Of a stretch of DNA of 64,000 bases, positions 1-10,900 are shown piece by piece; the stretch's first letter is position 1; each line of letters starts with the position of its first letter. The stretch comes from Piezodorus guildinii. Lineage: Eukaryota; Arthropoda; Insecta; Hemiptera; Pentatomidae. The notes under the pieces were generated by a model, which did not search any database, had not been told where the DNA came from, and was given only the letters and a program-made list of their open reading frames with translations. A program made the position numbers and the translations under genes. The stretch spans positions 147,560,439-147,624,438 of the forward strand of contig CM041292.1 of NCBI GenBank assembly GCA_023052935.1. Reading direction: 5' to 3'.

Positions 1-1677
1 ACCTGCCACTTTTCCTTCTGTAAAGATCTGAACTGCCTTGCCCAGTCTTGCAGAGGGACTTTGTTGACCATCGTTGCTTGAGGCGTAGTCAAACGACGAG
101 CAGAGTTTGCCACGGCATCGGCTTTTTCATTGCCATATATGCCACTGTGAGCGGGAACCCATATTAACACCACTTCTCTATTCTTCATCTGGATTTCACG
201 GTATATATTATGGATTTCTGCCACTACTGGATGCCTAATCTTTGAGCTATGAATAGCTTTCAAAACGCTCTTTGAGTCGGACACAATGGCAAATTTTTGA
301 TAATGCTCTGAACCTCTTATATACAACAGAGCTTCTCTGATGGCATTGGCATCTCCTGTGAAGACTGAGCAAGCTTCTGGAAGGTTGTATAGAAGTTCTT
401 CGTTCGCCGTTATGACCGAAAAACCTACAGAGTCTCCTGTTTTAGATGCGTCCGTATAAATGATGCTATGATCTGGATAGTTACTTATTAGTTCTAAAAA
501 GGCTACTTGATTTTCTTGAGGAACTAGTGCCCTTTTAGAAAAATGTGGAGATTCTATGATTGGAATTTTAGGGGCACACCAACTTGGTTTACAGACTTCT
601 GGTAACTGTTGAACGATGGCTAGATCCATATTCAGAGATGAGGTTATTTCAAGTTTTTTTTTTCCAAATCCATTTCTTAATAATGGTTCTGCACCGGATA
701 GAACGTTTTTTAATGGATGTTTTGGAATTGAAACTATTTTTGCTCCGTATTTTGCCATTGTATAATGTCTTCTTGACTCGAGGGAGGGTTCACCAATTTC
801 GACACTTACACTTTCGACCGGAGACGTTCTGTAAGCACCCGAGCATATCCTAAGTGCCGCATTGTGTACGGGATCTAATATCCGCAGAATACTTTTCTTC
901 GCGGTGCCGAAAGCACAAGAACCGTAGCCAATCTTGCTTTGTATTATTGCTTTGTATACAATTAATAGGCTGCTTCTATCTGCTCCCCAACCAGAGTGTG
1001 AAAGACACTTGAGGAGACCGAGCCTTTTCAAGCATTCTTTCTTAAGATTTTTGATGTGGGGGATCCACTTCAAACCTCTATCTAATTGGAGACCGAGGTA
1101 CTTTTGATGATCTACGAATTGGATGTCCTCCGTTCCTAATTTCAAAGTTGGATTTGTAGAGCATCCTCTCAATCTGCATAGATGCATGGCTTTGGTTTTT
1201 TGTGTAGAAAAATTAAAGCCACTTTTTCTAGCCCAGATTTGAGCTTTTCTCAACGCCTTCTGAAGCTTCCACTTAATGAATTCAAGGGATTTGCTACGAA
1301 TTAAGAGCAATATATCGTCGGCAAATAATATAACTTTAATAGCTCTTTCGAAAATCTTTGGCAAATCGTTTGTTGCAACGAGGAATAGCGTAGAACTTAG
1401 AGGTGAGCCTTGAGGTGTACCATTTTGCAAAGTGTTAAGAGATGACAACGAAGATCCAACTCTGACTCGAAACATTCTATCTTTGAGGAAATCGGCTATG
1501 TAAGACCACAAGTTTCCCTGAATTCCATAATTTGTTAGAATTCGCATCAAGTTCCCCTTACACATGGTGTCATATGCCTTTTCTAAGTCAAGAAAAACAG
1601 CTATCAAATGTTCTTTTTGGGCGAAAGCTTCTTTGGCTTCACACTGCAGGGTCATTATTGCATCTATCGTTGAATAA
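1..1677 (-). CDS. LINE ORF2, 3' part: reverse transcriptase palm/thumb and RNase H (partial)
   Basis: I translated this stretch codon by codon on the minus strand and found no stop. In order it shows the RT motif FLDLEKAYD, the GTPQGSPLS motif, the catalytic FADD (near 1320), the thumb motif YLGLQLD, and then RNase H. The RNase H carries a first Asp in YTDAS, a Glu in REALLY, an Asp in VSDSKS, and the late signature WVPAHSGIYGNEKAD, so its catalytic residues look intact. The protein copies LINE RNA at the nicked target; RNase H removes the template. The frame continues off the left edge. It is the downstream half of the ORF that begins at 6601. Confidence 0.92.
1665..1677. repeat. Target-site duplication, left copy (RTE insertion)
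   Basis: The 13 bases tatcgttgaataa occur here and again at 4931-4943, immediately outside the RTE-type element. Joining the two flanks and counting the duplication once restores a continuous RT reading frame of the host LINE, which confirms the insertion boundaries. Confidence 0.93.
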
Positions 1678-4600
1678 CCTCGCGCGGATCTCATTACCGC
1701 GTATGGGGAGCGTCCCACGGGTGGCGGATGTGGGAATGGTCGGTGGAATTTCCTCGGAAGCTCCTCCCGGCTAAGTCCGATGGACTCGCTGACCAACAAT
1801 GAGAGCGGCCCCCCAGGCTTGCTGGAGGGTGTGACGTAGGTTCGAACGCCCTACTCACATATTTTAGTTCACAAAATATAACCAAAAGTCATGGATTCCT
1901 CTGAGGTAAAACGCTCATTATCCGGAGGTAAACTAGTCCCCCGTTCGGGTCTCCTGGTGGGGACTGCTTCAGGGGAATCATGGCGCAAGATGAAAATTAG
2001 AGATCTAACAATAGGGACGTGGAACGTTAGAAGTTTAAATACGGCAGGTGGGTTAAAGTCGGTCGCGAATGAAGTTAAGGGGTACCATTTAGATATCGTT
2101 GCATTACAAGAGGTTCGCTGGCCAGGGGAGGGTTCGTTAACAGAAGGAAAGTATACTATTTGGTATGGGGGGAGCGTTAATTATTGTCTAGGTACCGGGT
2201 TTCTGATTAGGAATAGATTTCTTTCCGCATTACGGGACGTACAGTTCTTTAGTGAAAGAATATCGGTTGCTATATTTCAAGGGCGTTGGTTTAAAATCGC
2301 GTTTATAAACATTCATTCTCCCACCGAAGACAGTGATGATGAAGTAAAATGCGAATTTTATGATAAACTAGAGTCGGTTTACGATAAGTTACCGCGAAAT
2401 TACATTAAGATAATACTAGGCGACGCGAACGCAAAGGTTGGAAGGGAAGAAGTATATCGTCCTAAAATCGGTAAAGAAAGTTTGCACGAATATAGTAATG
2501 ATAATGGGACCCGACTAATAAACTTTGCCATTTCGAAAAACCTAGTAATCAAAAGCACTACATTTAAACGTAAGGATATTCATAAGTATACGTGGACATC
2601 ACCGGATGGACAAACGCGGAATCAAATCGATCATGTTTTAATACAAAACAGATGGCAAAGTAGCATAATTAACGTGAGATCGTATCGAGGTACAGAATGC
2701 GGTTCTGATCATGAATTAGTAATCGCGAAACTTCGACAAAAACTAAATACAAAAAAGAGAACACCGAACTATATTCGTCCCGAGAATTTTGATTTAGTTA
2801 AATTGAACAACCTCGAAATTAGAAAACAATTCGCGATAGAAGTAAAAAATCGGTTCGAAGCTTTGGAATCTTCAGACGAGGAACACAAAGATGTAAACAA
2901 ACTATGGGAAGGGATCAGGGATAATATTAAAGAGGTCGGTAATTTATGTCTTGGAAAAATCGAAAATAAAAAGAACAAACCTTGGTTCGACAGGGATTGT
3001 CAAAATATGTGCGAAAAAAGAAAAACCGCTAAACTGAATTCCTTAAACAATCCAAGCGATAATAATGTGGCTTACTTTCGGTTAGTAAAAAACGAAACTT
3101 CAAAACTCTTAAAAAATAAGAAAAGAGAGTATCTTAAAGGCAAAATAATAGAAATAGAAAAACACAGAAACGAAAATAACGTAAGAGAGATGTACAAAGG
3201 TATAAACAAATCGCGTAAAAGATTTGAACCTCTATTGAATGCGGTTAAAGATGCAAATAACAATATAATTGCGGATCCTTCTGAGATATTAAATAAATTT
3301 AAACAACACTTTGACGGCATCTTAAATACGGAAAATAATAATCAATCTCCTCTCTCTGAATATCAGAGCGCTGAACCATGGATAGACGCACCGAGTAAAG
3401 AGGAAGTCGAAATGGCGATAGGAAAATTAAAACGTTATAAGGCTGCAGGAAATGATAATATCACGAGTGAATTAATCAAGGCGTGTGGAGAAGCGGGCGT
3501 TTCCAAAATACATTTTTTAGTTAAAAAGATCTGGGAAACTGAAAAAATGCCCGAAGAATGGAAAGAATCAATACTTATTCCGATTCACAAAAAAGGACCG
3601 AGGTCGGATTGTAACAACTATCGTGGGATCTCTCTTCTCCCAGTATGCTATAAAATATTCTCGTCAATTCTAACTAGTCGAATAACGGAATACGCTGAGG
3701 AAATTATCGGAGATTACCAATGTGGTTTTAGGCGGAATCGCTCGACTATTGACCAAATATTTTCCTTACGTCAAATATTAGAGAAAAAAATGGAATACAA
3801 CGGTGTAGTCCATCAACTTTATATCGATTTTAAAAAGGCTTATGATTCAATAGACCGTCAGAAGCTATATAACATCATGATTGAACAGGGAATACCTAGA
3901 AAGTTAGTAAACCTAGTAGAGATGTGTTTGTCGGAAACATTCCATAAAGTTAGAATCGGTCATAATTACTCCGAGAGATTTGAGGTGCGATCGGGTTTGA
4001 AACAGGGTGACTCCCTTTCACCTGTGTTATTTAATATAGCTTTAGAATGTCATAGAAAAGGTGATGTGTACCGAGAAAGGCTTAAATATGGGTGACAAGA
4101 TTCCGGTTTTGGGGTATGCCGATGATCTGGTACTGCTAGGTGAAGACACGGAAACCATACAACTAAATACAAGTGTGTTAATAAAAACCGGTAAAGAAAT
4201 AGGACTCGAATTAAATACCGATAAGACGAAGTATATGATCAGTAGCAGAAACGGTGTCAATTTTGGTGATATTGATGTATCAGGTCATACTTTGGAACAC
4301 GTAGAGAAATTCAAGTATTTAGGTTCAATTATAACTAGAAAAAATGAAATACAGGAAGAAATAAATAAAGTCCCGGTTAAAGGTGGGAAATGCGTGTTAT
4401 TATTCAGTTGCTAAGTTACTTAGTTCGCGGCTTCTATCTAAAAACTTAAAGATTAGAATTTATAAAACTATTATTCTTCCAACGGTTCTTTACGGATGTG
4501 AAACGTGGCCGCTTACTTTAAAGGATGAACAGCGGCTTAAGGTTTTCGAAAATAAGGTATTGCGTAAAATATTTGGTCCAAAGAGAGATGAGGCCACTGG

Positions 4601-4930
4601 GGAGTTTAGAAGTTTGCATAACGCGGAATTGCGGAGTTTGTACCCTGTGAATATAATTGAGTTGATAGCATCGCGGAGACTCAAATGGGCGCTTAAAGTT
4701 GTTGGGCTTAGTGAGGAACGGATTCCGAGAAAGTTGGTATTCGCTGAACCGACAGGTAGGCGTCCGAAAGGTAGGCCGAAGCGTCGATGGGAGGATTGCA
4801 TTAAGGCTGATCTCGGGGGCTCGGGCTTAACCGGTGAACATTGGACGAGTCTATGCAGGCGAAGTTTGGTGGTATCGGCATCGAACCTTCGGGTTCGGTA
4901 AGCCTATTATTATATTATATATTATATATA
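1678..4930 (+). mobile_element. RTE-type non-LTR retrotransposon inserted in the I-like LINE
   Basis: A 3,253-bp insertion bounded by a 13-bp target-site duplication. It has a GC-rich 5' region (1678-1890), a single EN-RT reading frame, a very short 3' region, and an AT-rich simple tail (about 4905-4930) instead of poly(A). This layout is typical of RTE/BovB-like elements. The 5' end appears full length or nearly so, since about 210 bases precede the ORF. The frame is now broken, so this copy is not autonomous. Confidence 0.88.
1891..4901 (+). pseudogene. RTE-type endonuclease/reverse transcriptase, frameshifted
   Basis: The first open block (1891-4095) carries an AP-type endonuclease: GTWNVRSL at about residue 43, LQEVRW, GDANAKVG, QIDHVLIQ and GSDHELV. 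RT follows with YRGISLLPVCYK, YIDFKKAYDS and SGLKQGDSLSPVLFN. The catalytic YADDLVLLGED lies in a second frame (4061-4414), and the C-terminal part (ILPTVLYGCETW, then a basic RPKGRPKRRWEDC tail) in a third (about 4385-4901). The first shift looks like loss of two bases near 4050; the second is near 4375-4385. A Met at 1990 is an alternative start closer to the endonuclease. The protein nicks target DNA and primes reverse transcription there. Confidence 0.9.
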
Positions 4931-4943
4931 TATCGTTGAATAA
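4931..4943. repeat. Target-site duplication, right copy (RTE insertion)
   Basis: Second copy of the 13-base tatcgttgaataa, directly after the AT-rich tail of the RTE-type element and directly before the resumption of the LINE ORF2 frame. Confidence 0.93.
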
Positions 4944-6601
4944 TGTTCTCTGAAACCAAATTGTTGAGGAATCAACAGTTTATTATGTTGCATAAAGTGC
5001 ACAAGCCTGGTGTTCACCATTTTTTCTTGTATCTTCGAGAAACATGGTAGCAGCGATATAGGTCGAAAGTCCTTGGGATAAATGGAAATATCTCTCTTCG
5101 GAACAGGTGCGATAATTGATGTTTTCCATAGCCTAGGAATACGCCCAGTCTCCCAGATGTCATTGAACAATCGTAATAGATGAGAACGCCCTTCATATGG
5201 TAAATGTTTTATCATTTCATATGAAACCTCGTCAATACCAGGTGCACCTTTATTACGGCTGTTTTTAATCACCGTTTCCATTTCTTCCATTGAGAATGGG
5301 ACGTTATAATAATCATTGCGATAAGTATGAGTACCGTTTTGTGTTTGTTCCTGTTCGATCCTTTCTAATGTTTCCTTTCCATTGTGGGAGCTTGAAGAAA
5401 ATACGTTGAATTGTTTTGCCAATGCTTCCGCTATTTCTGTGGGATCAGTGACTATTTCCCCTTCGATTTCCAAACCAGGTATTCCTTTGTTGTTTCTGAT
5501 TCCACGAATCGATCTAATTTTGGTCCACATTAGGGTGGCAGGAGTTTCGTAATTAATTGACGAGACGAATTCTTTCCACGACGACTTCTTGCTATCTTTA
5601 ATAATTCTATTTGCAATGGACCTAAGTCTCTTGAAATCAATGGCATCGCCTATATTCCGGCTTTTTCTATACTTGTTTAACGCCCGTTTTTTATCTCGAA
5701 TAGCTGCTTGACATCGCTCATTCCACCACGGTACTCCTTTCCTAAGTTGTACTTTTGAAGCAGTTGGAATATTCTCGTGAGCAGCTTGCAGTATTATTTC
5801 ATTCAAGATTGTTACCTTAAAGTCTACGTCATTTTCATTACTTTCAAGCTTCTCGCTATTCACGATAAAGGATTTCTGAAAGCTCTCCCAGTCGGCCGCC
5901 GCATACTTCCAATGTAGCTTTAAATTATGTGGCAGTGATGATCCTTGGATCCTAACAATTATAGGGAAATGATCACTACCATATAGGTGGGTTTTGGTTT
6001 CCCAGGTACATTTAGGTGCCAATCTAACGTCTACAATAGTCAAGTCAATGGCAGAAAAGCCATTTCTAGCTGAGCAGAAGTGGGTTGGAGATCCAGTGTT
6101 GAGAATAGTGGCTGTGTTGCTATCCTCTAAAAATTTTACGATTTTATGTCCTCTATGTCCATTATCTTGCAAAGGAGAACCCCAGACTAAGCTGTGAGCG
6201 TTAAAATCTCCCAGAAGGAGATATGGTCTCGGTAACTGATTAACAATGTGTTCTATGTCCTCCCTCGAGAACTCAATTGCTGGCGGTATGTATATATTAC
6301 AAACCGTCAGGGATTGTGTACCTTTAATCACCGCTGCTACGGTCTCGAGATGGGTGTCTAATTTCAGCTCCTCTGAGAAAATGTCAGCTCTTACCAATGT
6401 TAAGACCCCTCCCCATGATCTCTCGGTACCCTGTCTGTCCCTTCGGTATATACAATAATTTTTGCAATTCAATACCTGACCTTCTTTTAAGTGTGTTTCC
6501 TGGAGGCAGAAACACAATGGATTTTCTTCGCTCAATTGTTTCTGAAAGTATTCATAATGGCAAAAAATACCATTGCAATTCCACTGTATTATTGGCTCCA
6601 T
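4931..6601 (-). CDS. LINE ORF2, 5' part: AP endonuclease and N-terminal reverse transcriptase
   Basis: The frame starts with ATG at 6601 and reads leftward for about 555 codons before meeting the inserted element. The N-terminus has endonuclease signatures: IIQWNCNGI, LQETHL, LLLGDFNAHS, SAIDLTIVD and GSDHFPI. RT begins with GAPGIDEVSYEMIKHLP and DFRPISLLPCFSK, then reaches QQFGFREHYST, where the break falls; the next residues are encoded at the other flank ending at 1677. The start is 15 bases after the ORF1 stop and in the same frame as ORF1. The last few codons before the stop here are foreign sequence from the RTE tail. Confidence 0.92.
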
Positions 6602-6616
6602 TTGGAATATTAAAAT

Positions 6617-8098
6617 TTATTGTCTAGCCAAATCAACACCGGAAAGTGTTGAATCGCTAGAATCAGAAAAGGATTCTGTAATTTGATCTGGAGTTTCACT
6701 ACTTAGTTCTTTTATGATTTTGGAGACCTTTATCTTGATTCCTCTGTTTGTTAGTTTATGTCTTATTTCCGTTAGCATTGTTTTTAGTCCAGTGGTGTTT
6801 CTTGTAAACTGTGAGGCAAGTTGTTTTATGTTCGATGGTTTTTCGGCTTGGGCCATCTCTAAAAATAGACACAATTTCGTAAAGGCTAGAGGGTATCGAT
6901 GATCATTTGTTACTTGAATACGAACCGGTTCTAAAATGTCTCTAATTGTAGGTTTTTGAATTTTAGATTTTGCTTGGGATACAGTAGGTTTTGTTGGTGG
7001 ATCTGCTTTGTGTTGTAATTTGTCTTGTTTTGTAGTGTCTGATACTTGTTTTTTGTTCGTTTTACCTATCGTTGGTGATTCTTTACGTCGTTGATTATCG
7101 CCTGGCGGAGCCGATGTTTGCTCATTTTTTTCATTTTTACAGATAGGTTCAATATCTCGCGAACAATGTGGTTTCTGTTGGGGTTTTACTGGTTCAGTCT
7201 GGGCACAGACAAGTTGTTCAATATTTATGCTATTTTTATTAAGTGATGTCTGATTTTTCGTTTCTTTATAATTTTTTTCAGTGACTGTATCGGGTTGGTG
7301 GGTAGCTTGAGGATGCAGTTCTTTTGGCGCAGAATCAGAGGAATCTGAATCTGGGCAATCCGCCGCGAAGTGGCCTGGTTTCTTGCAGACATAACAAAGT
7401 AATACGTCCTCAGAAAAGAAAATGCGTGAGGTAAGCCCATCATGGGTGAGTAAAATTGAACTTGAAAGTTTTTCTAAATCTTCCGGTACAATAAACACCT
7501 GCCTCCTAAAACTCAAGATGTGGCTGACCTTAGAATTCTGGTATCCTCCCTTCAAGAACGTAATCGGTGAGAGTAATCTAATACCTAATATTTTTAATTC
7601 ACTTTCAATAAGGCTGTTAGGAATACTCGGACAAGCATTGGATATAATGATGCGTTTGGCAGGATTTACCAGCCGCCTCATTGGAACTACATTCTCACCA
7701 ATGGTTAAAGTGCTGTGGTTGGATAGTAGTTGATCTACTTGTTCTTTACAATTTAGGTGGATGCAAAATCTATTATTAGAGATACGTGAAGCGAAACGGA
7801 TACATTTTGGATCTACAAGTTCCGCCAAACCTTCTACATAGTCTTTTTGCTTAATACCCTTAATAGTTGGTAGGACAATAGCATACTCACGGTGTGAAAC
7901 AGGTTGATTTGTCGTCATTTGGGCATATGTTAAACGAGTTGAGGTCTTCTTGGTTTCTACATTAACACCAGATAATATTTTGGGTTCTTTTGCTTTGGAT
8001 TTCTTATTACGCTGTGAAGGTAGTTCCGCGGCCTTCAATTCTTCATTAGTTGCTTCATTACCGTTCATTTTTACCGAGCGGTGCAGTCGGGGTTGCAC
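6617..8098 (-). CDS. LINE ORF1, gag-like RNA-binding protein
   Basis: An intact 493-codon frame. The middle holds one CCHC zinc knuckle, CYVCKKPGHFAADCP (around residues 235-250), typical of ORF1/gag-like proteins of I-type LINEs. The region before it resembles the RNA-recognition-like part of such proteins; the region after it is long, polar, and rich in Lys, Gln, Thr and Pro. In this family ORF1p coats the element RNA and escorts it to chromatin. A second Met lies ten codons in, so the exact start is uncertain. The stop is followed after five sense codons by the ORF2 ATG in the same frame. Confidence 0.88.
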   Translation of the reverse strand: MQPRLHRSVKMNGNEATNEELKAAELPSQRNKKSKAKEPKILSGVNVETKKTSTRLTYAQMTTNQPVSHREYAIVLPTIKGIKQKDYVEGLAELVDPKCIRFASRISNNRFCIHLNCKEQVDQLLSNHSTLTIGENVVPMRRLVNPAKRIIISNACPSIPNSLIESELKILGIRLLSPITFLKGGYQNSKVSHILSFRRQVFIVPEDLEKLSSSILLTHDGLTSRIFFSEDVLLCYVCKKPGHFAADCPDSDSSDSAPKELHPQATHQPDTVTEKNYKETKNQTSLNKNSINIEQLVCAQTEPVKPQQKPHCSRDIEPICKNEKNEQTSAPPGDNQRRKESPTIGKTNKKQVSDTTKQDKLQHKADPPTKPTVSQAKSKIQKPTIRDILEPVRIQVTNDHRYPLAFTKLCLFLEMAQAEKPSNIKQLASQFTRNTTGLKTMLTEIRHKLTNRGIKIKVSKIIKELSSETPDQITESFSDSSDSTLSGVDLARQ

Positions 8099-8135
8099 AC
8101 TCGGTAAAGAAACAGTTACTTTAGCGAACGAATAA

Positions 8136-9295
8136 TACCTTCAACTAAGAGTCGGGTATTGTTGCAGAAAATTGTTTTCGTAATTTTTTTAGCAACTTTT
8201 AACTTCAATAGCCTCCAGCTGTTTTTTTTTTATTTCAATATATATATTGACATTATGAAAGAAAATAGGATCATAAAAATATATAATCTCTGAAATTTAT
8301 CCATTAGTTTTTATGAACTGATGTATGAGTGTTATACTTTTTCTATTTTTTTTTTAGCGTTACTACAGTAGCTGTTACATACTTACATAGTATATATATG
8401 AATATATATATATGTATATATGTCAAATGGAAACAAGGAAAGGAATACATTTTTTACATATGAATTTAAAGACATTTCCTTCAAACCTATTTTGAACCAA
8501 TAATATTTAATTATGATAGTTAATAATTATTAACTTATATTACATTTAACTTGAGCAGAAATTAATTTCTACAGAAAGTAGGTTACTAATTTAAAATCGT
8601 GTGATGTACGGATCCCACAAGCTGTTTAATTTCACAATATTTTACATGTTAGAGATTAAATGCAAATGAAGGAAAGGTGAAAGATCGTTATTGTAAATAA
8701 TTAAGAAATAATATTGCTACTGTTATATAAAGTTTAGTGGTATGCTCTCCTTAATCAGCTCTTGAAATATTTTTAACGATTAACTTTTTGTTTACTTTAA
8801 TTTACATATTATAAACTATCCCTGTCTGTATACATTATATTGAAATAAGGTATATGTCAAGGGTCACTAAGGTAAAGGTGGTAGTGTATTGCGGGTACAG
8901 TAGAACAGCAGTGCCGTTTACATTCATTTCTCATATTTTCGGTATCAGACACAATGACTGGGAGTTATTAGATCGGATCTTCAGAAAATAAAAATAAAAT
9001 TAGTTTACTGTATTACTTCATTCCTTTTTTTACCTTAGAATCAGATCGGAGTTACTGATATAGGAGAAATACGGATTTTAAGTAGCAGTTCTAACTTATT
9101 ATGCATATTATTCTTAGGGGACTAGCTGTTCCAGAACAAAATTTCTTTTTATTTCATTTCAGTATTATTACTTATTAAAATACTGAAACGTGTACCACTT
9201 TTTCTGTAAGTTTATTTTTTCGACAAGAACTATATTAAATAAAGAAAAAAAATTTCTTCTGAAGTTGTGCTACAACCAGTTCCAATAATAGCAGA
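8136..9295. other. Non-coding AT-rich stretch
   Basis: No ORF with a recognisable motif on either strand. It contains T-runs and short TA-rich patches (near 8390-8420). It may include the 5' UTR of the LINE at its left end, but no boundary can be seen. Confidence 0.5.
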
Positions 9296-9400
9296 AGGTG
9301 TCGAAAGGACAGTCGAAACATTGGCAAAAGAATAAATAGTTCGCACTATTTTATTATTTTTCTTTCTCTGACCGGCATCCGGACTAATTTACTCATGAAT
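9296..9400 (-). repeat. Degenerate half copy of the inverted-repeat MITE-like family
   Basis: Reads, with many changes, like the right half of the better preserved copies at 13929-14153 and 42648-42851: a gtcgaaa..ttggca core, then aataaatagtt, then a terminal ccggactaattta. The left half is missing. Confidence 0.5.
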
Positions 9401-9446
9401 ATTATAGAAAAAAACATTGATTAAAATCAAACCCATCCCCCTCCTC

Positions 9447-9447
<1 letters not shown>

Positions 9448-9538
<91 letters not shown>
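9448..9538. repeat. Poly(A) homopolymer of about 91 bases
   Basis: An uninterrupted run of A preceded by a C-rich stretch. It is too long for a typical LINE tail with no coding sequence next to it. Its exact length is not reliable in any assembly. Confidence 0.95.
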
Positions 9539-9543
<5 letters not shown>

Positions 9544-9835
9544 GTTAGGAAAACAACTTTTGTCGAAGTGCTGTTTATAGTTTATCATAGAATTTATGAC
9601 AAAAGAGATAAGATACCAATTTATGTAGAAAATTACAATTTTTATAAGTGTCTAAATGTTACATAGACATAATGCTCCCAGACCAAGTTGTATTTATTAA
9701 CTATTTTAGCTTATTACGCGAAAATGTGTAGAATAATGCTTACATCTCCTACTGAAAGTATTCGTGAAATTTTCCAGTAAAATTTTGATCAGTTTTTATA
9801 GAAACATCTGTTTTCAGGAAATATTAAAAAAAAAA

Positions 9836-10050
9836 TCTGGTGGATACAACGCTTGAATTACATCGTACATCTTACATTGACTTGTAAAAATCAATTTAAG
9901 AACTTTTAAATACAAGATAGAGTTAAAGAAAGGTTAAAGAATTAGATTGAGTTTCGATGGAAGTATGTGGTTTGCTTATTGTACTCAGTTAAAACGTTTA
10001 TTTGCATCGAAAGGTCAATTTAAAAAATTTCTGAATATATATTACGTATA
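9836..10050 (+). repeat. RepA family, divergent left-end fragment
   Basis: Starts with tctggtg and shares scattered blocks (caatttaagaa.ttttaa, agaaa.atgt) with the left part of the copy at 16677. RepA is a label used here for a repeat family found at least six times in the window; see the copies at 16677 and 29662. Confidence 0.4.
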
Positions 10051-10297
10051 TTGGTAAATTAAATTAAAAAGTAGAAAATGTTAATTAAAACAATTACTAA
10101 AATTTATCGGTTCTTGTAACTTTCCGTTTACATTTAATGTTATACCTCACGTAAGGATCTATACACTATTGCACCTAGATGCACACTCTAAATATATTAA
10201 TTTATTTTTTTTTTTGCTTATCCGCCTCTACCCTCAAGGGTCATTGGTGTGGTCGAAATAATTATATTATATAGTAGAATCCTAATAGTATCGTTAA

Positions 10298-10900
10298 TTA
10301 TATTAATGTAGTTACACTTCCTTCCTCATCTTTAAGTATTTCTCTCATGGTTTTCTTTAGGTTGACTTTTTTCCTTGATTGATCGAAAAGCGGACACTTA
10401 GTTACAAGTGTTATAAATTTAAAGGAGTAGTATTGCATTTTTCGCATGTTGGTGCTTCCAGACTTCTCAAAAGGTAGCCATGTGTAAACTGGCATTGCAC
10501 AACCCTTAGCCTGCATACAATAATTACCTCTCTCGTTGAAGTTCTCGCACTAGTTTTCCATTTTGATAGTCGGATTTGATAGTTCTCAATTTGGACATTT
10601 TCTCTTTCCAACCATCCTTTCACTCTTTCAGCAGAACTTTCTTATAGCCACTCACAGTATCCTCCATTGCGGTTTCTTTAATTTAAGTAATCTCCATGGC
10701 TTCTCCTTTTCTGGCTAAAACAGCTGCTTGATCAGCTTTTTCGTTCCCAATAATTCCAAAGTGAGATGGTACCCATATCATATTCACGATTCTAGACTTA
10801 ATGTTTGTCTCCCACCATTCATTTATTATGTCTCTAATTGTGGCATTAGATGATGTTTGGCTGTCAATGGCTTTAAGAACTATTAAGAATATATATTGAG
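10298..10900 (-). pseudogene. LINE ORF2 remnant: RNase H end and C-terminal zinc-binding region
   Basis: Reading leftward from about 10890, shifted frames give VLKAIDSQTS, then MIWVPSHFGIIGNEKADQAA (RNase H C-terminal signature). Further left come CRLRV..CQFTHGYLL, APTCEKCN and TKCPLFDQSRKK. This Cys/His arrangement after RNase H is usual in I-type and R1-type LINEs. There are several frameshifts and no RT upstream, so it is an old 5'-truncated relic. It is related to, but clearly different from, the LINE at the left of the window. Confidence 0.8.

Larger units (their letters stand above)
1..8135 (-). mobile_element. I-like non-LTR retrotransposon (LINE), interrupted and cut by the window edge
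   Basis: A two-ORF LINE on the minus strand: ORF1 (gag-like, one zinc knuckle), then ORF2 (endonuclease, reverse transcriptase, RNase H). The 3' end lies beyond base 1. An RTE-type element sits inside ORF2. Once the insertion and one copy of its 13-bp duplication are removed, the ORF2 frame is open from 6601 to the window edge, so this copy was probably young when hit. The RNase H domain and gag-like ORF1 fit the I superfamily (I/Nimb-like) better than jockey, which usually lacks RNase H. The 5' boundary near 8.1 kb is approximate, because I see no clear terminal motif or outer target-site duplication. Confidence 0.85.

Noticed and set aside
584..853. Plus-strand frame of 89 codons
   Set aside because: Antisense shadow of the LINE RT/RNase H coding strand.
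1532..1885. Short frames on both strands at the LINE/RTE junction
   Set aside because: They span the insertion boundary and show no domain.
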